Of a stretch of 64,000 nucleotides of DNA, positions 1 to 7,800 are shown piece after piece. Under the pieces are notes generated by a model. It worked only from the letters and a program-made list of their open reading frames with translations. It was not told the origin of the DNA and did not search any database. The stretch lies in NCBI RefSeq assembly GCF_013114835.1, contig NZ_JAAVLW010000003.1, forward strand, positions 372,001 to 436,000, in the 5' to 3' direction. Position 1 is the first letter of the stretch. Each line of letters begins with the position of its first letter. A program made the translations under genes and the position numbers. This DNA comes from Bradyrhizobium archetypum (GTDB taxonomy: Bacteria; Pseudomonadota; Alphaproteobacteria; Rhizobiales; Xanthobacteraceae).

Positions 1-11
1 GAGCGGAGCGA

Positions 12-108
12 CGAAGCAATCCATTTCTCCGCTTGTGGCGCGATGGATTGCTTCGCGGAGCCTGTCATCGGGCGCGCATTCGCGCGACCCGTTGGCTCGC
101 CATGACGG
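12..108. repeat. Palindromic intergenic repeat, family B
   Basis: The 13-base arm CGAAGCAATCCAT at 12-24 is matched by its reverse complement ATGGATTGCTTCG at 43-55, followed by a GC-rich tail ending near CCATGACGG. The same arms recur at 29726-29795 and 42070-42152, so this is a dispersed repeat rather than a gene. It lies just downstream of the minus-strand quinoprotein operon and might act as a transcription stop or RNA-stabilising hairpin; that role is inferred. Confidence 0.75.
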
Positions 109-139
109 AAAGCGAGCACCAGCCCCGCCGCCTACCCCT

Positions 140-1060
140 CTATTGCTGAAGCACCCTCTGCAACTGGTCGCCGAGGATCGCGGGCTCCACCGGCGGCAGA
201 TAGGTGAGGCCGGCCGCTTTCGCGAGGTCGGCTACGGTGCCTGCTGCCTGCAAATCGGAGAGCGCCTTGTTGACCGCTGCGATGAGCGCCGGATCGCTGG
301 CGAGGCCGACATAGCCCCTGTTGACGCCGATCGGATAATAGTATCCGGACGCTGTAAGCCTGGTGTCCGGATGGCTGGCGCGGTGGGCATCGAAACGGTG
401 CAGGTCGAGCAATGTCGCGTCAAAATCGCCGCGATTGAGCGCGCCGAGCAAATCGTCCCGTCCCGGCACCAGATGCGTGATGTCGTCGATCAACCGTCCT
501 TTTTCGAACGTCATCAGAAGCGCATCGCCCAGCGTGCCGCTTTCGATCGCAAGCCGCAGTCCGGCGAGATCGCCGATGCCGGCGATCATGCGGCCGCGCG
601 CCTTCTCGCCGAGTACGACAGTCAGCGCCGAGTAAACATAGGGCTGGCTCGGCGCCAACACGCCGACCGGTACCCGGCGGCGGCGATCGTCGCGGGTGGC
701 GCCCTCGAAATCCGGTAGCTTCGCCGTCTTGACGCCGGGCGCCACAAGCGAGTCCTTGGTGAAGACATAGCTCCCGACCAGCGCGCAGCGACCATCGGAG
801 AGCAGGGCATTGGCTTCGAGGGCCGGGCTTGAGGTTTCGTCGAGCTTGCTTTCAAACCATTGGATCCTGAGCGGTCGGCCAAGGCGCTCGGCAACAGCCT
901 GCGCAAGCGCGACGTCAAACCCGCTGTCGGCCTTCCCGCGCTGATGGATCGAAAGCGGAGGCAGGTTCTCGTCGAGACATACTTTCAGCGGATCTTCCGC
1001 CGCGCGCACGGTCGTCGCCATCGCAAGAAGCGCTGCAGCGATCGCGAGCCGGCGCTTCAC
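140..1060 (-). CDS. Quinoprotein-associated periplasmic substrate-binding protein (XoxJ-like)
   Basis: A 306-residue secreted protein of the family 3 solute-binding fold. It starts with a hydrophobic signal peptide of about 22 residues ending in VRAAED, then the phrase KVCLDENLPPLS that is typical of periplasmic amino-acid-binding-like proteins. I chose the GTG at 1058-1060 because AGGAGG precedes it and because it overlaps the stop of the cytochrome c gene (GTGA), indicating translational coupling; a longer open frame upstream has no such support. No permease or ATPase gene is nearby, so it is unlikely to serve an importer. Its place after a PQQ dehydrogenase and a cytochrome c matches the XoxJ/MoxJ type, thought to help mature or activate the dehydrogenase. 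The role is inferred from context. Confidence 0.75.
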   Translation of the reverse strand: MKRRLAIAAALLAMATTVRAAEDPLKVCLDENLPPLSIHQRGKADSGFDVALAQAVAERLGRPLRIQWFESKLDETSSPALEANALLSDGRCALVGSYVFTKDSLVAPGVKTAKLPDFEGATRDDRRRRVPVGVLAPSQPYVYSALTVVLGEKARGRMIAGIGDLAGLRLAIESGTLGDALLMTFEKGRLIDDITHLVPGRDDLLGALNRGDFDATLLDLHRFDAHRASHPDTRLTASGYYYPIGVNRGYVGLASDPALIAAVNKALSDLQAAGTVADLAKAAGLTYLPPVEPAILGDQLQRVLQQ

Positions 1061-1410
1061 TGCTTCCTCCTGCTCGATACAAAGGCCCAGATCTCCGTGA
1101 TCTCCTGATCGCTCAGAATGTCCTTCCACGGCGGCATGTTGTTCTTGCCCTGCTTCACCGTGGCGACGAATCGCGCCTCGTCGTCAGGGAATGCACGCAG
1201 GTCGGGCGTGACCGTGCCCGAATTCACCATGTTCGGCCCATGGCAATGCGAGCACTTCTGCGCATAAGCGGTCTTGCCGGGACCGATCAGCGCCTGATCG
1301 ATGGCAGCAGCTTGTTGCTGGGCGGTGGCCGGCATCGTCATCCACGCGATGGCTGCCACCACGACGGCGGCGAGAGACGCCGCCGTCCGCTTCGACACCT
1401 CGTACGTCAT
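1057..1410 (-). CDS. Class I c-type cytochrome, electron acceptor of the PQQ dehydrogenase (XoxG-like)
   Basis: A 117-residue secreted monoheme cytochrome. Residues 1-30 form a signal peptide ending at PATA. The heme motif CSHCH is at 53-57 and the likely distal ligand is Met92 in NNMPPW. It would accept electrons in the periplasm from the neighbouring quinoprotein and pass them to the respiratory chain. It starts 13 bases after the dehydrogenase stop and its own stop overlaps the next start, so the three genes form one operon. The position, second after the dehydrogenase, is that of XoxG in xoxFGJ operons; the protein is short compared with many XoxG proteins, so the exact subfamily is open. 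Confidence 0.85.
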   Translation of the reverse strand: MTYEVSKRTAASLAAVVVAAIAWMTMPATAQQQAAAIDQALIGPGKTAYAQKCSHCHGPNMVNSGTVTPDLRAFPDDEARFVATVKQGKNNMPPWKDILSDQEITEIWAFVSSRRKQ

Positions 1411-1423
1411 TCGTGTTCCGCGA

Positions 1424-3088
1424 TCAGTTCTTTACCGCGAAAACCCACAGCGAACCGCCTGTCGGCACATTGGCAAGCCGCTCGTCGCCGGAGAAGATCG
1501 AGTAGACGCCGCCATAGCCGCTGGTGACGGCGATGTACTGCACGCCGTCCTGCTGCCAGGTCACCGGTTGTCCCTCGATGCCCGAGCCGGTCTGGAAGCT
1601 CCACAGCTTCTTGCCGTCATTGGCGTCGAAGGCGTCGAACTCGCCGGTCAATTGGCCGGAGAACACGAGCCCGCCGGCCGTCGACAGCACGCCCGAGAAG
1701 CGCGGTATGTCGCTTCCCACTTCCCATTTTGACTTTCCGGTCATGGGATCGATGGCCTTGAGATAGCCGCGCGGTCCGTCGGGCCATGCCCAGATGTCGG
1801 TCAAGTCCATGCCGAGATACCATTCGCCTTGCTTGAAGACGGCTGGCTCGGCCTTGTAGTTGCCGCCGAAATTGAGCGTATTGGCATAGGCAAGGCCGGT
1901 CTGCGGATTGTACGACATCGGTTCCCAGTTCTTGCCACCGAGGATCGACGGCTGAACCGTCACCTTCTTGCCTTCACGGGCTTCCTTGGAGATCTCGGTC
2001 TCGATCGGACGGCCGGTCTTCATGTCGATGCCAGAGGCCCAGTTCACCTTCACATAGGGATTGGCTGCGAGCAGTTTCCCGTTCGTCCGGTCAAGGACAT
2101 AGAAGAAGCCGTTGCGGTTGGCGTCCATCAGGACCTTGGTGGGCTTGCCTTCGATGGTCACGTCGGCAAGCACCATCTCGGCGACCGCGTCATAGTCGAA
2201 CGGATTGTTCGGCGAGAACTGATAGTGCCATTTGATCTTGCCGGTCTTCGGCTCGAGCGCCAGGACCGCGCAGGTGTAGAGATTGTCGCCGGGACGCACC
2301 GCCGCATTGAACGGTCCCGGGTTGCCGACGCCCCAATACACCGTGTTCAGCTCCGGGTCATAGGAGCCGGTGATCCAGGTCGATCCGCCGCCGAGCTTCC
2401 AGGTATCGCCTTTCCAGGTATCACCGCCCGGCTCATCGGGGCTGGGTATGGTGTGGGTTCGCCACAGCCGCTTGCCCGTCTCCGGATCATAGCCCTCAAT
2501 AAATCCGCGCGTGCCGAACTCCGCGCCGGAAATGCCGGTGATGACCACGCCGTCGGCGACGAGCGGCGCCACGGTCATCGAATAGCCTTCCTTGAAGTCG
2601 GCCGCTTTCTGACGCCACAGCTCCTTGCCGGTCTTCATGTCGAGCGCAATCACATGGGCGTCGAGCGTGGTGCGGAACAGCTTGCCGTTATGAATGGCAG
2701 CGCCGCGGTTGATGATGCCGCAACAGACGATGCGCGGCGTCTCTGCCGGATACTCGACCTTGGTCTTCCAGATCTGCTTGCCGGTCTTTGCGTCAACCGC
2801 CATCGTCGCATTGTGGCTGGTGACGTAGATGACACCTTGGTATACCAGCGGCTGCGACTGCGCGCTTCGATCATCCGCGAAGCTGTAGTTCCACACCGGC
2901 ACCAGGTTCTTTACATTGTCCTTGTTGATCTGCGTAAGCGGACTGAACCGCTGCAGATTGTACCCCATGCCGTAATTGAGAACGTTGGCCGTATCGGTCG
3001 CTCCCTTGACCAACTGCTCGGTCGTCTGAGCGCTTGCGCCGAGCGGCACAAGAACGACAAGGCTTGCGGCAAACGCAATGCTCTTCAT
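1424..3088 (-). CDS. PQQ-dependent alcohol dehydrogenase, methanol/ethanol family, lanthanide-type motif
   Basis: A 554-residue periplasmic quinoprotein with a signal peptide (about residues 1-20, ending GASA) and an eight-bladed propeller built of tryptophan-docking repeats such as DxKTGKxxW. The adjacent cysteines that form the ring over PQQ are C122-C123. Metal and PQQ ligands are readable as E190 (GAE), N261 (PFNAAVRPGDN) and the catalytic base D298 in FDYD. D300, two residues further on, is the extra aspartate found in lanthanide-dependent enzymes (XoxF, PedH) and replaced by Ala or Ser in calcium enzymes. The ATG at 3086-3088 follows GGGAGGG. It would oxidise a primary alcohol or aldehyde, with the following cytochrome as acceptor. 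It is shorter than the roughly 600-residue XoxF enzymes, so it may be another clade of the same family. Confidence 0.88.
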   Translation of the reverse strand: MKSIAFAASLVVLVPLGASAQTTEQLVKGATDTANVLNYGMGYNLQRFSPLTQINKDNVKNLVPVWNYSFADDRSAQSQPLVYQGVIYVTSHNATMAVDAKTGKQIWKTKVEYPAETPRIVCCGIINRGAAIHNGKLFRTTLDAHVIALDMKTGKELWRQKAADFKEGYSMTVAPLVADGVVITGISGAEFGTRGFIEGYDPETGKRLWRTHTIPSPDEPGGDTWKGDTWKLGGGSTWITGSYDPELNTVYWGVGNPGPFNAAVRPGDNLYTCAVLALEPKTGKIKWHYQFSPNNPFDYDAVAEMVLADVTIEGKPTKVLMDANRNGFFYVLDRTNGKLLAANPYVKVNWASGIDMKTGRPIETEISKEAREGKKVTVQPSILGGKNWEPMSYNPQTGLAYANTLNFGGNYKAEPAVFKQGEWYLGMDLTDIWAWPDGPRGYLKAIDPMTGKSKWEVGSDIPRFSGVLSTAGGLVFSGQLTGEFDAFDANDGKKLWSFQTGSGIEGQPVTWQQDGVQYIAVTSGYGGVYSIFSGDERLANVPTGGSLWVFAVKN

Positions 3089-3142
3089 GCGATCCCTCCC
3101 AATGAACTTTCTGCGCGCCTATTTGCTGGCGCTGTGGGATCA

Positions 3143-3171
3143 ACAATCTTCCCGAAACGGGAAAGCGTCAA
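3143..3171 (-). promoter_or_regulatory. Candidate promoter with an operator-like palindrome for the quinoprotein operon
   Basis: Read on the minus strand, TTGACG (3166-3171) and GATTGT (3143-3148) are 17 bases apart and could be -35 and -10 elements. The spacer contains a perfect inverted repeat TTCCCG-aaa-CGGGAA at 3149-3163, a good place for a regulator to block or remodel polymerase. It lies 55 to 83 bases upstream of the dehydrogenase start. The pattern is seen; its function is inferred. Confidence 0.4.
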
Positions 3172-3359
3172 CACGAAAGTCGAAGATGGAGCGCGAGCGC
3201 TTGCCGCGAAGCGAAAGCAAGAAACTTGTCGCGTGATGTTTTCGGAATGCGATGAGCATCGCGGCTGCCCCGCGCCATTGATCACGAGGCAAGCAAGATC
3301 CGCAAGAAAAGCAGATCGTTGTCGACTGACGTCGCGCAACATTTGCGCGCCGTCAATTG

Positions 3360-4160
3360 TCAGTCGGCGGATCCGAACGATTGGTCCGCGAAGCCAGCTG
3401 GAGAAATCGTGGCGAGCGAGGCCGCAGGTTTCCGGCCCGAAGCGTCGACAAGCATGGAGGAGTCGGCATAGCGCATCACGCCGTGCTCGCCGATCACGAA
3501 TGTCGGCCGGAAGTTTCTGATGTCGGCATCTGCAACCATCGCCATGCGGCGGTTGTCGAGCATGAGCCATCGGCCGTCGAGCCGTGCAGCGGCGACCGCG
3601 TGATCCTCGCCGTGGATGGTGTCGCGTAAGACCACGATCCTGAGATCGTCGGACGCGATGCCGGCACGACGCAATGCGACGAACTTCGCGATCGCATAAT
3701 CTTCGCAGTCACCGCCACCACGGGCGAGCGTTGCGAGCGGCGACGTCCAGACGTCGATCTGGCCGTGTTGGGCGAGGTCGCTCATCGGCTGGATCGCGAG
3801 ATTGATGGCGCGATTGATTTCGCCGAGGCGGGCGCGGCCTTCGCGCCAATGCGCGGCGTCGACGATGTCGAGAAATTTCAGCGCGGCGGCAGACACGCAG
3901 CCGTCGCGGTCGCCTTCGCAAAGCGCAAGCTGCACCATTTCATCATCGAGCCGGCGCTGCACGCCGAGCCATTTGTCGTGCAGTCCGCCGCTGGAGATGG
4001 AAGATGCGAGGAGTCCGAATGGCTCGGCCGATCGCTGGATCAGTTCCACCGGCGCGGATGGCTCAGGCGTCTCCGCGCGCAGGTCGGTTGACCCGAACCA
4101 GGCCAAGCCGCACGCGACGATGCCCGCACGCCATGCATGTGCATAGACTGACAACCCCAT
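3360..4160 (-). CDS. BTLCP-family transglutaminase-like cysteine protease (LapG type)
   Basis: A 266-residue protein with a signal peptide (about residues 1-29, ending DLRAE) and the bacterial transglutaminase-like cysteine protease fold. The catalytic triad is readable as C152 (GGGDCEDYAIAK), H187 (GEDHAVAA) and D202 (LMLDNR). The ATG at 4158-4160 follows AAGGGG. Proteins of this family (LapG) act in the periplasm and cut the N-terminus of large surface adhesins, releasing biofilm cells under c-di-GMP control. The neighbouring gene, transcribed divergently, encodes a 1901-residue type I secreted repeat protein, an obvious candidate substrate. No LapD-like c-di-GMP receptor is visible in the window. 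The family is clear; the substrate is inferred. Confidence 0.85.
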   Translation of the reverse strand: MGLSVYAHAWRAGIVACGLAWFGSTDLRAETPEPSAPVELIQRSAEPFGLLASSISSGGLHDKWLGVQRRLDDEMVQLALCEGDRDGCVSAAALKFLDIVDAAHWREGRARLGEINRAINLAIQPMSDLAQHGQIDVWTSPLATLARGGGDCEDYAIAKFVALRRAGIASDDLRIVVLRDTIHGEDHAVAAARLDGRWLMLDNRRMAMVADADIRNFRPTFVIGEHGVMRYADSSMLVDASGRKPAASLATISPAGFADQSFGSAD

Positions 4161-4839
4161 CTGACACCCCTTGTCCGGGCATCGGCGGGCCTGTTCTGCC
4201 TGCTCGTGACCGGATCATTTCAGAACGGTCAGGATGGGCAACGGCGCTTTTGATCCGTTTAAAAAGAGGGGAAGCGGGTCGGCAGTTTGCGAAAGAGCGT
4301 GAACGCGGCCTTGCCGGTTTGCAGCGGATTTTATCGATCGACTAGAATCGACGTTCGTGAAGGCCGCTCGGCTATCCCAGCTGCGGGATACAGTGCGGAA
4401 GTTTACGGTTGCGAAAGGGTCACAGGTCACCCGAATTAACCTTGTCAGAGGAATCGCTCGGTGGGCGATACAACGTGTCCCGGATGCCCTGAAGGGGTAA
4501 CGGCTGCCAATCGATTCGGCGAAGTGGTCGGTCTTCAAGCGCTGTTGCTTCCTTCAGGAACTGGCGCTCGCTGCGCTGCGGCAGAGATAAAGCATTATGA
4601 TTGCTTATCTTTATGCCTTGGGAAGGTTGTGCCTATTTTTCGATCGGTCCGCGGCGGATCCCGCCTTTCCCTCGCCACACTCTCGCCGGACTATTTTCCG
4701 GACCTTTTCGGTCCTACCGCAGACATACCCCATATTGGGGGTGTTCGCGGCAGGCGTGCTTTTGTGTTCCTTACCTGCATGGTATGAAACTGGTGCAGGG
4801 AAATTTCATAGTTCTTAACCATTTAGCCATGGGGCCCAA
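4161..4839. other. Long divergent intergenic region (679 bp)
   Basis: No convincing gene is seen here; short open frames lack ribosome sites and family features. The right part (about 4580-4839) is AT-richer than the surroundings and contains two dyads: GGACC-ttttc-GGTCC at 4700-4714 and an imperfect ACCCC-atat-TGGGGGT near 4727-4743. It must hold the promoters of the divergent protease and giant repeat-protein genes, and the long leader of the latter may be regulated. Confidence 0.5.
4700..4744 (+). promoter_or_regulatory. Two adjacent dyads upstream of the giant repeat-protein gene
   Basis: GGACC (4700-4704) and GGTCC (4710-4714) form a perfect 5-base inverted repeat, and near 4727-4743 ACCCCATATTGGGGGT is an almost perfect dyad. 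They lie about 100-140 bases before the GTG start. They could be operators for the large adhesin-like gene. Only the symmetry is seen. Confidence 0.3.
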
Positions 4840-7800
4840 GTGAATTACGCCGGCAAATTCGGATCGGGTGAACTCGACCCTTTTTCCGGCAAGGATTTTG
4901 ATCTCGGGCTGCCGTCACAGCACGGCCATCTTTCCTCGTCGGGCAAGTTCCATATCGACAAGGTTTCGACACACGCGCCGTCCGACGCCATAACTATTTC
5001 TGATGCGCACCTGCTCTTCTCCGGCGACTTCAAGCGGTCGGGCGTTGATCTGATCCTCACCCATGGCGACCGCGAGGTCGTGCTGCACGATTATTTCAAG
5101 GGAGAGAAACGCGCGGCACTGGCCTCGCCCGATGGCGCGCACCTCACCGGCGACATCGTCAGCGCGCTGAGCGGGCACACCCAGTTTGCGCAGGCCGACG
5201 GCAGCGCGAGTGCCGCGCCAGCCGTCATCGGCCATGTCACCAAGCTGACAGGAAATGCGACCGCAATCCGCAACGGCGTCTCGATCATCCTGAATCAGGG
5301 CGACACCGTCCATAAGGGTGACGTGGTTCAGTCCGGCTCCGACTCGATGCTCGGCATCACCTTCATCGACGGCACCGTATTCGGTCTCGCATCGAACGCC
5401 AGGATGGTGTTGAACGAAATGGTTTACGACCCCAACGGGTCGGACAACAAATCGCTGCTCAGCCTGGTGCAGGGCACGATCTCCTTCGTCGCCGGCGCTA
5501 CCGCCAAGAAAGGCGACATGAAGGTCGACACGCCGGTCGCGACTATGGGCATCCGCGGTACCGCGGTGCTGGTCGAGATCGACTTCGAGGTCCCCGGCCA
5601 AGGTGCCGCCCCGCCGGCGAAATTCCAGGTGCTGGTCGAACCCGATGGCACCACCGGCTCTTACATTCTGTTCGACAAGACCACGCTGACGCCGATCGCG
5701 ACCGTTAACCGGGCCGGCACGCAGACGGTCATCAACGGCCAGGGCGCGGTCAGTTTCCAGTCATCCGTGCAATTGTCGCCCGATGCGCAGAAGATCATCA
5801 GCGACGTGTTTTCGCTCAAGTTCAGCGACCTGAACAACCCGAACACCAAGCTCACGACCAATTTCACCGACTCGATCGTTCCGGAAACCTTATTCGTCAA
5901 GCTGGCCAGCAACGATGTTGTCCCGGTCACGCTTCAATCCGTCAATATCCCGGATAAGGCTGCCTCCGGGCCCGCTCCGGTCCCGACCGAGAGGCTTGTG
6001 CATATTCCGGGGCCGCCGCAGGCCGCCGCGTTCGGCGGCGCCGCTACCGAACGGGCCGATGTCACCGGCAACGCCGCTGTCAACGGCACGTCCGGCATTG
6101 TCAACTATTTCGACATCAATGTCGGCGACACCCCGAGCGTCAGTACGCAGTTTTCCTCCTTCATTTATCAGAACGCACAGGGTGCCGACGTCACCGCGAC
6201 GCTGACTGCGCAGCAACAGGCGGCGGTCACGGCCGTCGAAGTCCCGCTGGTCGTGGTGCAAGACGCCAACGGCAGGAATTTCGGCACGGCGACCTGGACC
6301 TACAACATCGCAGATGGCGCGTTCGACTTCCTGGCCGCCGGTGAGACGTTGAAGCTGACCTACATGGCGCGGGTCGACAACAACTACGCGCCGAACAACG
6401 AAACGACGTTCGTGCCGTTTACGATCACCATCACCGGCACCAATGATAAGCCGACGATCTCGGCGACCGGCGGCGAGATTACGGAGCGGATTGGTACCGG
6501 CAATACGGCGGTCGACACCGTATCCGGCACGATCACATTCGGCGACGTCGACCTGACCGACCGTCCCGTCGTCAGCGCGGCGATCTCCGCGACCGATCCG
6601 TTCCGCTACTATGACGCGGAGGGCAACGATGTCACCGCGGCGCTGACACCGCAACAGTTGGCGGCGGTCCTGGCCGTCGAGGTGCCGCTGAGCGTGGTGC
6701 AGGCGGCCGGAAACACCAACAACGGTTCGGCGACCTGGACCTACAGGATCGAAGACAGCAAGTTCGATTTCATCGCCAAGGGCGAGACGCTGGTGCTCAA
6801 CTACGTCGCCCAGGTCGACGACGGCCATGGCGGCGTCGTCTCCATCCCGATCACGGTCTCGATCCAGGGCGCCGACGTCGTCGTCATCGGCACCAACGAC
6901 GTGCCGACCATCGAGGTGACGAGTGCTGCGTTCCCCGAGTTGGTGAATCCCGAGCAGCCCAATCCGACCAGATCCACGGCGCTTCATTCGGTATCGGGCA
7001 CGATCAGCTTCACCGATGTCGACCTGACCGACCGCCCCGTGGCGAGCGCGGCGTTCACGTCCTTCACTTACCGGAACGCCGGCCTTACCGACATCACCTC
7101 ATCGCTCACCGCAGCCCAACTCGATGCGATCGCGGCGGTCGACGTGCCGCTGACAGTGGTGCAGGCGAACGGCAATACCAATAACGGTTCGGCAAGCTGG
7201 AGCTACAGCGCAGCCGACGGCGCTTTCGATTTCCTTGCCGATGGCGAAATCCTGACGCTGACCTATACCGCCACCGTCGATGACGGGCATGGCGGCGTGG
7301 TGACCAAGCCGCTTACCGTCACGGTCACCGGCAGCAACGATACGCCCGAGATCACCAGCGATGCGCAGGCCGCGACGATTGCTGAACGGGCCGACAGCTA
7401 CAATTCGGCGACGCTGGATACCGCCAGCGGCGCGATCACGTTCACCGACGCCGATCTGACCGACACGCATGCGGTCAAGATCGCGAGCGTCAGCGCTTCC
7501 GGCGTGATGACAGCCCTCGCCGACGGTACGGTCCAGCTCAGCTGGCTGTCGCTGGGCCCGCTGAGCGATTCGACCGGCGGCATCAAGGGTTTGCAGAGCT
7601 GGTCGTTCTCGGCGCCGGACAGCTATTTCGATTATCTCGCCGTTGGCGAGACGGTCACGCTGACCTACACGGTGGAGCTCGACGACCATCATGGCGGGGT
7701 CACCTGGCAGGACGTCGTCGTCACCATCAGCGGCAGCAACGATGCACCCGAAATAGCTGATATCGCGCAGCGGGACCTCACGGAGCCGACCGATACCACG

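Noticed and set aside
35..718. 227-residue frame at the left edge
   Set aside because: It begins inside a family B repeat and lies antisense to the binding-protein gene.
1829..3520. 563-residue open frame antisense to the PQQ dehydrogenase
   Set aside because: It mirrors the codon bias of the quinoprotein gene, has arginine- and leucine-heavy low-information sequence and no family motif.
5890..6987. 365-residue open frame antisense to the giant repeat protein
   Set aside because: It repeats with the same period as the VCBS units on the other strand, so it is a shadow of those repeats.
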